Positions 1 through 7,142 of a stretch of 36,814 nt of DNA are shown one piece after another. Position 1 is the stretch's first letter; each line of letters starts with the position of its first letter. Source of the stretch: Treponema sp. (GTDB lineage Bacteria > Spirochaetota > Spirochaetia > Treponematales > Treponemataceae); contig JAILKS010000056.1 of assembly GCA_024693715.1 (NCBI GenBank), positions 1 to 36,814 on the forward strand, given 5' to 3'. The notes under the pieces were generated by a model. The model had not been told where the DNA came from and did not search any database. It saw only the letters and a program-made list of their open reading frames with translations. The translations under genes were made by a program, and so were the position numbers.

Positions 1-260
1 CCGACAAGCTCGTGCTTTTCAAGAAGAGGCGGAAATCGTGCAATTGCATTCGCAAGCTCCTGTAAATCACTGATTCTATCCTGAAAGCTGTCTGCCCTTA
101 AAGCATCCTTTTTCCGGATTGCAGGCATAACATTATTAATAAGCTTTTTCTGCTTTTCGGTTAAAATATCTACGCGTTCATTCTCTAACGAAATCGTTTT
201 TGTAGAATCAAAAAAGGAGTTAACATCTATATATTCAAATTCGTTGTCTGCGTCTTTCAT
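1..260 (-). CDS. Hypothetical protein, C-terminus cut by window edge
   Basis: An open frame runs leftward from an ATG at 258-260 to the window edge, giving 86 residues that begin MKDADNEFEYIDVNSFF. The visible part is acidic then basic, with charged helical stretches (TEKQKKLINNV, DRISDLQELANAI). It has no signal peptide or membrane segment, so it is probably cytoplasmic. It lies 48 bp downstream of the 309-1244 gene on the same strand. The gap is AT-rich and holds a TATAAT-like string on the minus strand, so it may have its own promoter. No clear Shine-Dalgarno sequence precedes the ATG. I do not recognise the family. Confidence 0.6.
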   Translation of the reverse strand, partial: MKDADNEFEYIDVNSFFDSTKTISLENERVDILTEKQKKLINNVMPAIRKKDALRADSFQDRISDLQELANAIARFPPLLEKHELV

Positions 261-308
261 ATTATTTAAGAAATTTAATCTTTATTAATATTAATTATAA
301 ATCATTTA

Positions 309-1244
309 TTAATTTTGTCCAATGTTGTTTTCAATTATTTTTTTTGCAGGCTCATCAATTTCAAGTAATTTTTTATCATTATAGGTATGAGTATCCTTCT
401 GAGCATAATAAAGATTGCCTCTATAAAAACGATAAATTAAATCAAACTCAAAAAGTGCAAAAACAAATGGCTGTCCTGCAACCAATGTAAAAACTGATGC
501 CGTAATTAATGATCCGTTCAATAAAAATGCATTGGCGGCATCTGCATAATCATGTGCATAAAGCTGACCAAGCCCCGGAATTATTGAAAGAATGCACGCA
601 AAAACAGGTTTTTTAGGTTTAAATTTCTTATATTCTTCGATAGATGATTGAATCACAGTCTTTTCTTCATCCGTAAAAAGATTTACAAACATACTTTCTG
701 ACTGCTCATATTTTATTATAAAATTATCAAAATCATTTGCCAAAAGACAGTCATACATAAGTGTAAGCATTGCATACTCACGGACACTTTCCGGATATCC
801 TTCAAGTTCTATATATGAAAAGATTCTGTAATCGCCGGTAAGCCGCAAATTTAGCTGCTGGCTTCGTTTTGCAATAAGAAAAATCTCACGCTTCATCGCA
901 TCTACACCGTTTGTACAGTTTTTATAAAGCCGGCAATAATTTAACGAAAGTTCAATATTATTGTTTCTTTCATAAATTTCACTCAAAGCCTTATAGGACT
1001 GCGCAACCAATGGATTATGAACAAGGAGGGTTGTCCCCGTCGTTTCATTTTCCTGCAAAAAAATATATCTCTTGTATTCAAGTGCCGCTTCCTTATCTGC
1101 GCCGCTTTTATCAAGTGATTCTGCAAGGTCAAAAACCTGATTATAGTCAACGAGGGTTGTCCCCGTTGTTTCTGCCTGAACGCAAAATATCGTGAAAAAA
1201 GAAAATAATACTATGCAAAAAAACGATTTAATATAATAATTCAT
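309..1244 (-). CDS. Secreted helical-repeat protein with C-terminal SxxPGxGxxY membrane region
   Basis: I chose the ATG at 1242-1244 because it is followed by a clear signal peptide (MNYYIKSFFCIVLFSFFTIF, then CVQA). A more upstream ATG at 1289 would add 15 residues before it. The start overlaps the end of the upstream gene by 17 nt, which suggests translational coupling. The mature protein has TPR-like helical pairs (DKSGADKEAALEYKRYI, SYKALSEIYERNNNIELS). Its hydrophobic C-terminal part contains SIIPGLGQLYAHDY, the glycine/proline turn typical of TM2/DUF5683-like membrane proteins. It resembles its neighbour at 1228-2076, so the two are probably old tandem duplicates. A 21-bp repeat encoding ETTGTTL occurs twice, first right at the predicted signal cleavage site. 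Function is unknown; the operon suggests the envelope. Confidence 0.75.
   Translation of the reverse strand: MNYYIKSFFCIVLFSFFTIFCVQAETTGTTLVDYNQVFDLAESLDKSGADKEAALEYKRYIFLQENETTGTTLLVHNPLVAQSYKALSEIYERNNNIELSLNYCRLYKNCTNGVDAMKREIFLIAKRSQQLNLRLTGDYRIFSYIELEGYPESVREYAMLTLMYDCLLANDFDNFIIKYEQSESMFVNLFTDEEKTVIQSSIEEYKKFKPKKPVFACILSIIPGLGQLYAHDYADAANAFLLNGSLITASVFTLVAGQPFVFALFEFDLIYRFYRGNLYYAQKDTHTYNDKKLLEIDEPAKKIIENNIGQN
1026..1046 (-). repeat. 21-bp in-frame repeat, copy 1
   Basis: This 21-nt string matches the one at 1152-1172 with a single C/T difference. On the coding strand it encodes ETTGTTL inside the 309-1244 gene. Both copies are in the same frame, so the peptide is repeated too. Confidence 0.8.
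1152..1172 (-). repeat. 21-bp in-frame repeat, copy 2
   Basis: Second copy of the 21-nt repeat. It falls directly after the signal peptide of the 309-1244 gene and encodes ETTGTTL. The two copies start 126 bp apart, a multiple of three. Confidence 0.8.
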
Positions 1245-2076
1245 AGATTTTATCCATCTCTTCACAAATATGATAATATTCGGCTTCATTAAATCTCAAA
1301 GCACTCTGATATGCTCCATATAATTCGACGACATATAGGAATAATCCGCAGGTACCGAAAACATAAGGCTCCCAGCTCTTCCATTCATTTTTAACTCCCG
1401 TGTAAACAGTTGCAAAAACAAATGAGCCAATCTTCGTAAAACTAGAAAAGCCTCCCCAGAAAGAACCGGTATACCATCTTCCGGCACCAGGAAAAACAGA
1501 TGATAAGAACAAGGCAAGACCCGGACTTTTATATTTATAGGATAAGCATAATTCATTCAATTTCTCAAAATCAGAATATCCTCCGTTATATATGTCAGAA
1601 ACTGCTTTTTTAGTTCCTTCAATATCCCTGTTCAAAATCAGCTGGCTTATATCAATCACCGGTAAAAAAACAGGATTCGAAAAATTAACGTTCAAAACAG
1701 ATTCTTTGTAAACAGAAAATGCATCTGCATCTCTTTGAGCAAAAACCTTCTTCCCCTGAACAACCTTCATCATATAATTCAGATTTGTATTTTCTGCAGT
1801 ATAATAATTTTCTATAACCCAATTTATACCGCCGATATTATCATTCACATCATAAATGTATAGAAGTTTTTCGATGCATTCAGAATCTGCCTGTCTTGTC
1901 ATAAAAAGATAACGCTTAAGCTCACCCTCTGCTTCATCAAGAAATCCCTGAGAATAAAGACTGAAAGCAAATTCCTTCGTCAACTGCGCACCATAAGGAT
2001 TCTTTGAATTATCCTGTGCCGTCAGAGAAACTGTACAAATAATAAATGCATACAAGAAAATAACAATTTTTTTCAT
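1228..2076 (-). CDS. Secreted helical-repeat protein with C-terminal SxxPGxGxxY membrane region (paralogue)
   Basis: A 282-residue protein with a signal peptide (MKKIVIFLYAFIICTVSLTA). Its N-terminal half is helical (EFAFSLYSQGFLDEAEGELK, then RYLF), comparable to the TPR-like part of the downstream protein. The C-terminal part carries SSVFPGAGRWYTGSFWGGF followed by two likely membrane segments, the SxxPGxGxxY signature of TM2/DUF5683-like proteins. Its ATG overlaps the stop of the yidD-like gene in an ATGA arrangement, and its end overlaps the next gene by 17 nt, so the three are one translational unit. The biochemical role is unknown. An envelope location is inferred from the signal peptide and neighbours. 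Confidence 0.75.
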   Translation of the reverse strand: MKKIVIFLYAFIICTVSLTAQDNSKNPYGAQLTKEFAFSLYSQGFLDEAEGELKRYLFMTRQADSECIEKLLYIYDVNDNIGGINWVIENYYTAENTNLNYMMKVVQGKKVFAQRDADAFSVYKESVLNVNFSNPVFLPVIDISQLILNRDIEGTKKAVSDIYNGGYSDFEKLNELCLSYKYKSPGLALFLSSVFPGAGRWYTGSFWGGFSSFTKIGSFVFATVYTGVKNEWKSWEPYVFGTCGLFLYVVELYGAYQSALRFNEAEYYHICEEMDKIYELLY

Positions 2077-3122
2077 TTTTTTAACCTTTTCTTCTTTTTA
2101 TCTTCCTTAAAATCCGGAACTGGATCATAATGTCTTCCATCCTTTATCGAATAAATGTCCCTCTTGTGCTCTACAACAGTACATCTGGAAAGACGTTCAA
2201 AACCCATCATGATTCCGAAAAGTCCGTATTTAGAAATTGACTGCATCATATACTGCGAACAAGTCGGATTAAACGGACAATTCGTAGTATCCTGATTCGT
2301 AATGAATTTTTTATAAAATGAATAGCCGGCGTTAAAGATAATCTGTGTATCTGATGTTTTAAACTGCTTTTTTTCCGGTTGTTCGAGAAGCTGCTGATTA
2401 TAATTGATTTTTACCGGTTCTTTTTTTATAAGAACAGTTTTACCTGTTGAATATGGATTTTCATAAGCGCTGTTTATCTGAACGTTTTCAAAAGTAAGGA
2501 TGATTTTTTCCAATTCTTTTTTATTATCATAAATAATTGTTTCGATTACCGTAGGATAAAAATATCCGTTTGAATTATTAAAACCGGAAAGCCTTGTTTC
2601 ACTGAGCATTTCATTTAAAGCGGAATACATCTGCATTCTGTCATAATATCCACGTTCATTTATAAAAACATTAACATAAGCAACAGGATTATCTGTCGGA
2701 GAAGACATTATCCATCGTAAAATTACATCCTTATCCTTTTTATAAAACTCAAGCATTCTGTAACCAGATTTCTGCAAACCGTAATCTGCCTTGAACCAGT
2801 TTAAAAAATCATTCTGCACCTGAAGGATTATATTTTTCTGTTCTTCAGCTGAAACTGCTTTGGAATTTTCAAGGATAAAGCTGCCCTTTGAATTTAGATA
2901 TGAAATCTGTGGTTCAGGCTCTGTAACTTCAAAAACGAATGCGTATGGATTCTGCTGATATGAAATTTTACCTTTGACGGTAGAAGAAACAGAACTTTCG
3001 GTAGAAGTCTCCGTCTTGAAAAACTCCAACTGAAAGTTCTGTATATTGCGTGATTGGGCAAATAAAAATCTGCCCGATAAAAAAATTATAAATAAATTTA
3101 ATGCTTTTTTATTAAGGAACAT
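2073..3122 (-). CDS. yidD: LolA-like domain fused to a YidD domain
   Basis: 349 residues. An N-terminal hydrophobic stretch (KALNLFIIFLSGRFLFAQS) looks like a signal peptide. Residues about 25-240 resemble the LolA/LolB-like beta fold of outer-membrane lipoprotein carriers (KGKISYQQNPYAFVFEV, GSFILENSKAV, VILRWIMSS). Residues about 265-335 are a clear YidD/DUF37 domain: NCPFNPTCSQYM, SISKYGLFGIMMGFERLSRC and HYDPVPDF. The C-terminus is Lys-rich. YidD normally is a protein of about 70-90 residues that helps YidC insert proteins from the cytoplasmic side. Here the signal peptide would put the domain in the periplasm, or anchor it. The gene overlaps both neighbours (11 nt upstream, 4 nt downstream). 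The YidD assignment is firm; the LolA-like one rests on overall pattern. Confidence 0.85.
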   Translation of the reverse strand: MFLNKKALNLFIIFLSGRFLFAQSRNIQNFQLEFFKTETSTESSVSSTVKGKISYQQNPYAFVFEVTEPEPQISYLNSKGSFILENSKAVSAEEQKNIILQVQNDFLNWFKADYGLQKSGYRMLEFYKKDKDVILRWIMSSPTDNPVAYVNVFINERGYYDRMQMYSALNEMLSETRLSGFNNSNGYFYPTVIETIIYDNKKELEKIILTFENVQINSAYENPYSTGKTVLIKKEPVKINYNQQLLEQPEKKQFKTSDTQIIFNAGYSFYKKFITNQDTTNCPFNPTCSQYMMQSISKYGLFGIMMGFERLSRCTVVEHKRDIYSIKDGRHYDPVPDFKEDKKKKRLKK

Positions 3123-3582
3123 AAACCGGGATTAATGAACCGAAAATATTGCTTGAACAACCCTCTGAAGCCGATGAACTGCAGGCATCTGAAGTTGAAT
3201 CTGCACATGATTTAGACATTTCATCTCCACAACCACTGCACATATTATTGGAAGCTTCAGAACAGCATTCCTCTGAACCGTTTGCAAGTGCGACACAACC
3301 TGCTACACAAGCGGCAACAAGAACAACCCCTCCGACAACTCCTACTGTTATTAAAACAATTTTTGTTGTCTTCTTTGCTTTTTCTCGTTTTGCTATCTGT
3401 TCCTTTCTCAATAATTCAGTCTGTAATTCCTCATCTGTTAATTCTTCATCAAGCTGTACAACTGATGATGGTAAGCCACCGCCAAAACCAGAATATGAAT
3501 AATCTGCAGGTCTTGCGAAAACATTAATTCCAAAAGCCATCATTACTAACATAAAAACACTACATTTTAATACTCTTTTCAT
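3112..3582 (-). CDS. Small membrane protein with Cys-rich C-terminal tail
   Basis: Two ATGs are possible (3588 and 3582). GGAGGT at 3589-3594 touches the first but sits 6 nt from the second, so 3582 is the better start, giving 156 residues. A signal peptide (MKRVLKCSVFMLVMMAFGIN, then VFA) is followed by a short Gly-rich stretch, an acidic/basic linker (EELTDEELQTELLRKEQIAK), one transmembrane helix (IVLITVGVVGGVVLVAACVA), then a Ser/Cys-rich tail with CC, CSGC and four more spaced Cys. First gene of the envelope operon; its end overlaps the yidD-like gene by 11 nt. I recognise no family. The tail could bind metal or form disulfides. Confidence 0.7.
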   Translation of the reverse strand: MKRVLKCSVFMLVMMAFGINVFARPADYSYSGFGGGLPSSVVQLDEELTDEELQTELLRKEQIAKREKAKKTTKIVLITVGVVGGVVLVAACVAGCVALANGSEECCSEASNNMCSGCGDEMSKSCADSTSDACSSSASEGCSSNIFGSLIPVYVP

Positions 3583-3623
3583 ACGCATACCTCCATAAAA
3601 AAATATCGTAGCTCTCTAATAAA

Positions 3624-3652
3624 ATTATAATAGCTTTTTTTAAATATAGCAA
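3624..3652 (-). promoter_or_regulatory. Sigma70-type promoter for the envelope operon
   Basis: On the minus strand TTGCTA (3647-3652) and a perfect TATAAT (3624-3629) are separated by exactly 17 bp. Transcription would begin about 35 nt upstream of the ATG at 3582. The -35 box lies just past the stop codon of the lipoprotein gene 3657-4070. Confidence 0.65.
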
Positions 3653-3656
3653 TTTT

Positions 3657-4070
3657 TTATTCTGCAGTTATTTCATCAAATTCCTTAAGCTTTTCTTTAG
3701 GAATCTGCGAAAGTCCGATATTACACAACTTTTTATAAGAAGGATTCAAAACACCGGATGGCGCTGCATCATAAATTGAAAGAATTTCCTTGAATCCGTT
3801 ATATGCTTTTCTATACTCTTTCATCACTATATATAAATGCGAAAGCTCGTATTTGGTTTCAATATAATTGTTTGTATCATGACCATAACGTGCAAGTGCG
3901 ACAGAATAATAATATTCTGCATCCTTATATCTTGAATCTGAATATGCCTTCTGTCCAAGCTGTAAAATCTGAGTCTGTGTATAATCTTCCGGTACTTCGA
4001 TACGTGAAGATTTACAACCGGCAAATGAGAACAAAATCAGAAATGCTAAAAATATACAATTTTTCTTCAT
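3657..4070 (-). CDS. Small TPR-like lipoprotein
   Basis: 137 residues with a lipoprotein signal peptide (MKKNCIFLAFLILFSFAGC), lipobox FAGC, Cys19. The mature part looks like two or three TPR-type helical pairs: LQLGQKAYSDSRYKDAEYYY, LSHLYIVMKEYRKAYNGFKE and a shorter third (YKKLCNIGLSQIP). This suggests a small scaffold on the inner face of the outer membrane or on the periplasmic side of the inner membrane. There is no visible Shine-Dalgarno sequence. A TATAGT box (4085-4090, minus strand) close to the ATG suggests a very short leader. Same strand as the envelope operon, but that operon has its own promoter. Exact function unknown. Confidence 0.75.
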   Translation of the reverse strand: MKKNCIFLAFLILFSFAGCKSSRIEVPEDYTQTQILQLGQKAYSDSRYKDAEYYYSVALARYGHDTNNYIETKYELSHLYIVMKEYRKAYNGFKEILSIYDAAPSGVLNPSYKKLCNIGLSQIPKEKLKEFDEITAE

Positions 4071-4160
4071 AGTATAGATATATTACTATAAAAAGCAGTA
4101 TTTAGCAATTAGAGTTTTCTTATACTGCATTAGAGAATTCTTATTTTACCTTATCACCAT

Positions 4161-4189
4161 TTGAATTTAAAATCATTTAAGATTATAAT
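4161..4189 (+). promoter_or_regulatory. Sigma70-type promoter for the lipoprotein-galE-biosynthetic operon
   Basis: TTGAAT (4161-4166), a 17-bp spacer and a perfect TATAAT (4184-4189) lie upstream of the 4226 ATG, which is preceded by AAGGAG. All downstream genes to 13401 are separated by at most 20 bp or overlap, so this may be the main promoter of the whole run. Confidence 0.65.
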
Positions 4190-4225
4190 ATTACAGGATA
4201 TATAAACACAAAGAAGGAGTAAAAA

Positions 4226-4699
4226 ATGAAAAAATCTATTATTTTTGGAATGTTATTTGCAGTAATAATGTCTTTCTGTCTGACAGGTTGTAAGGATTCG
4301 GTAAATCCGCCTGAAATTCTTGAAGCCTTTTTTGCAAAAGGTGTAACAGAACAAGATTTCTTCAGTGATGCACAAAATAAAAAAATTACCACTTTAAATT
4401 TAAATGATTCTGAAATACAGCTGGTATTCCATATCAGAGAAAACGATAAACATCTGCGACAGATTTATATAAGTCCATATAAAGATTTTTCGATATATAC
4501 ATATTGGAAAGATCTTGATTTTGACAATGAAACAAATGAATTCTGGTCATCCTATTGTAAACCGAATTTTGCTGGAATGGACCCCTTCTATCGTGAACAA
4601 TACATAATGAACAATGGAACCATATACTTGAAAGTTTTTGATGAAGATGGTAACGCAAGTACAGTTTATAAAATTACAGGAATAACTGCACACGAATAA
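4226..4699 (+). CDS. Small lipoprotein of unknown function
   Basis: 157 residues with a lipoprotein signal peptide ending in the lipobox LTGC (Cys22), preceded by AAGGAG at good spacing. The mature part is mixed alpha/beta with many aromatic residues (QIYISPYKDFSIYTYWKDL, FWSSYCKPNFAGMDPFY) and ends in a beta-like stretch, GTIYLKVFDEDGNASTVYKI. It lies 20 bp upstream of galE and probably shares its transcript. I do not recognise a family. It may be lineage-specific and need not act in the downstream pathway. Confidence 0.7.
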   Translation: MKKSIIFGMLFAVIMSFCLTGCKDSVNPPEILEAFFAKGVTEQDFFSDAQNKKITTLNLNDSEIQLVFHIRENDKHLRQIYISPYKDFSIYTYWKDLDFDNETNEFWSSYCKPNFAGMDPFYREQYIMNNGTIYLKVFDEDGNASTVYKITGITAHE

Positions 4700-4719
4700 T
4701 TTTCTAAGGAATTTACAAT

Positions 4720-5682
4720 ATGAAAGTTTTAGTAATTGGTGGAGCGGGTTATATTGGCAGTCATGTAACAAAAGAAATGATGAAGGCCGGACACAAAGTT
4801 ACTGTATTTGATAACCTTTCGAGCGGTCTTCGCTGCAATCTTTTTCCACAGAACGATTTTATTTATGGAAATATCTTAATCCCAGCAGATCTGGACGCTG
4901 CTTTTGAACAGGGTTTTGACGCTTTTGTTCATCTTGCCGCATTTAAAGCTGCCGGTGAATCAATGGAAAAACCTGAAAAATATTCTGTAAACAACATTAC
5001 AGGAACTTTAAATATCATGAATTCTGCAATGAAGTTCAACTGCAAAAAAATGATTTTCAGTTCTTCTGCCGCAACCTTCGGGGAGCCTCAGTATCTTCCT
5101 ATGGATGAAAACCATCCGCAGAATCCTATAAATTATTACGGCTTTACAAAGCTCAAAATAGAAGAGTTTATGACCTGGTACGACCAGCTTAAAGGACTCA
5201 AATTTGCAGCCCTTCGTTATTTTAATGCCGCAGGTTATGATCCTGATGGAGAAATCCGCGGACTTGAACAGAATCCTCAGAACCTTTTGCCACGCATTAT
5301 GGAAGCCGCACTCGGACAGAGAGAACTCAAGGTTTTTGGAACAGACTACGACACAAGAGACGGAACCTGTGTCCGCGACTATATCCACGTAACAGACCTT
5401 GCACGCGCTCACGTAATGGCACTCGATTACATCACAAAGAATAACGAAAGCTTAAAGCTCAACCTTGGAACAGAAAACGGTACTACAGTAAAAGAGCTTA
5501 TAGATGCTTCACGCCGCATCACAGGAAAAGAAATTCCTGCAGAAGACGGTCCTCGTCGCCCTGGAGATCCTGCAAGCTTATATGCTACCTACAAGATGGC
5601 AAAAGAAAAGCTTGGCTGGGAACCAAAATATTCAGACGTAGACACCTTAGTAAAAACAACATGGGAAGTTTATAAAAATTAA
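4720..5682 (+). CDS. galE: UDP-glucose 4-epimerase
   Basis: A 320-residue extended short-chain dehydrogenase. The NAD-binding Rossmann motif GGAGYIGSHV is at the N-terminus (residues 7-16). The catalytic Ser/Thr region is SSSAATFG, the active-site YxxxK is in YYGFTK, and RYFNAAGYDPDG is the typical GalE substrate-binding loop. It interconverts UDP-glucose and UDP-galactose (or the GlcNAc/GalNAc forms) in the cytoplasm. Length is near the usual 325-340. AAGGAAT lies 8 nt before the ATG. The stop overlaps the next ATG (TAATG), so it is translationally coupled to the biosynthetic cluster and may supply it with a sugar nucleotide; a housekeeping envelope role is equally possible. Confidence 0.93.
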   Translation: MKVLVIGGAGYIGSHVTKEMMKAGHKVTVFDNLSSGLRCNLFPQNDFIYGNILIPADLDAAFEQGFDAFVHLAAFKAAGESMEKPEKYSVNNITGTLNIMNSAMKFNCKKMIFSSSAATFGEPQYLPMDENHPQNPINYYGFTKLKIEEFMTWYDQLKGLKFAALRYFNAAGYDPDGEIRGLEQNPQNLLPRIMEAALGQRELKVFGTDYDTRDGTCVRDYIHVTDLARAHVMALDYITKNNESLKLNLGTENGTTVKELIDASRRITGKEIPAEDGPRRPGDPASLYATYKMAKEKLGWEPKYSDVDTLVKTTWEVYKN

Positions 5683-7142
5683 TGAACAAAATTATTCTTG
5701 ATTTAGACGGTACTTTGTGGGAAACAAGTGAAGCTTACATCTATTCATACAGAAAAACCTGCAAAACTTTAAACGTACCCGAAGAATTAAAGAGCGGTGA
5801 GAGTTCTGTTCTATCATTTTTAGGTGTAAAACTGGAAGATGTTCTAAAGACAATTCTTCCTTCGGTGCAGGACAGGCAGATGCTTGAAAAAATGCTCCTT
5901 GGAAATGTCATAGAATATCTTCTAAAGAACCCCGCTACTTACAGTAAAAATATTTTCTCGCTTTTTGAATCTCTTTCCAAAAAATACGAAGTTTATATTA
6001 TCAGTAATTGTCCGCGCCCGCTTTTGGATGCCTTTTATCAGATTTCGAATGTAAAGCAGTTTATAAAAGACGACAACACAATCGAAACTTCGAACAAGAC
6101 AGAGGCTATAAAAAGATTTACGGAAAATTATACTAAGCCGGCCCTCTTTGTGGGAGATGCCCAGTCGGATTATGATTCAGTTGAAAATCATCAGATGGTG
6201 CGTTTTGTTTATGCTTCTTACGGCTACAAGGAATGTGCAAACTATGATTTTTATCTGAGTGCCTTAGATGAACTTCCAGCATTAATCGAAAGTGCGGCAC
6301 AAATGGCGCAGATTCTTAAAAAAGATAAATACGAAATAATTTCAAACGGAAGCTCAAGAATCACACTCATAGATAAAGGAAGCTGTTATTACTTTGGATT
6401 TATCGACATTAAGAATATAGAAGACATGGATTTAATCCTTGAAAATTTAAAATCAAAGGCGAGAGGAAAACCTTTGTACGGCCCTATAAACGGAAGCTCG
6501 TGGTTTAATTACAGAATTGCCTTAAATGAATTTGATTTTAAATTATATCCGGACTGCTTAAGCGACGAAAAAATCCTTGCCAAATTTATTGAGCACCGTT
6601 TTGTTGTAGCCCAGCGTTATGCTTCAACTCTCTGCCACTTAAAAATGAGCGTATGGAAAAAAGACAAGAGGGTAAAGCTTTCTTCTGATTATTCGTGCAA
6701 GATTGTGCGCGGAAAAGAATGCTATGATTATGGCACAGAGATTTTTAATGCAGCAGTTAAGAATTTTAATGACCACATTTTTTATGATTCAATAGACGTA
6801 AATGATTTTAAAGAGCTTTATTTACAGAGCGTAAGTCTTTGCGACCCCATTTTGATTTTGATTTATTTTAAGAATGAGGTTGTTGCCTTTAACTTTTGTT
6901 ATCCGGATCTGGAAAAACGCTTCTTTGTGGAAAAGACTTTTTCTATTGCAGAAAAACACAGAAAGGTAAATGTGCTTATAAAGATGATTGAGCTTACTTA
7001 CGAGGTTATCTGTAATTTAGGTTATGAACGCCTTTTGTTCCACTTTCAGAATGAAAACGTAAAAACAATGCAAAGTTATTTTAAAGGCCTTGTTATAAGA
7101 AAAAAGGAGTATGGAGTTTTAAAATACGAGGATGAAAAATAA
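5682..7142 (+). CDS. HAD phosphatase fused to a GNAT-like acyltransferase
   Basis: 486 residues in two parts. Residues 1-205 are a complete HAD hydrolase: nucleophile motif DLDGTLW (Asp7, Asp9), YIISNC as motif II, a Lys in ETSNKTEAIKRF, and GDAQSDYDS as motif IV. Residues about 300-486 resemble a GNAT or FemX-like acyltransferase: LILIYFKNEVVAFNFCYPDL, KHRKVNVLIKMIELTYEVI, then NLGYERLLFHFQNENVKTMQ. The middle part (GSSRITLIDKGSCYYFGFID) may belong to the acyltransferase. Such a protein could remove a phosphate and acylate an amine on one intermediate. It overlaps galE by one base and the next gene by 11 nt. HAD is firm, GNAT moderately so. The substrate is unknown. Confidence 0.8.
   Translation: MNKIILDLDGTLWETSEAYIYSYRKTCKTLNVPEELKSGESSVLSFLGVKLEDVLKTILPSVQDRQMLEKMLLGNVIEYLLKNPATYSKNIFSLFESLSKKYEVYIISNCPRPLLDAFYQISNVKQFIKDDNTIETSNKTEAIKRFTENYTKPALFVGDAQSDYDSVENHQMVRFVYASYGYKECANYDFYLSALDELPALIESAAQMAQILKKDKYEIISNGSSRITLIDKGSCYYFGFIDIKNIEDMDLILENLKSKARGKPLYGPINGSSWFNYRIALNEFDFKLYPDCLSDEKILAKFIEHRFVVAQRYASTLCHLKMSVWKKDKRVKLSSDYSCKIVRGKECYDYGTEIFNAAVKNFNDHIFYDSIDVNDFKELYLQSVSLCDPILILIYFKNEVVAFNFCYPDLEKRFFVEKTFSIAEKHRKVNVLIKMIELTYEVICNLGYERLLFHFQNENVKTMQSYFKGLVIRKKEYGVLKYEDEK

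Noticed and set aside
1026..1172. Two-copy repeat as a possible CRISPR array
   Set aside because: Only two copies, in a coding gene, both in the same frame, with no further units or cas genes.
911..1195. Plus-strand open frame inside the helical-repeat gene
   Set aside because: Shadow of a signal-peptide-bearing gene in an operon; no RBS or recognisable domains.
3149..3502. Plus-strand open frame opposite the Cys-rich protein
   Set aside because: Low-complexity shadow of a Ser/Cys-rich gene that has its own RBS, promoter and signal peptide.
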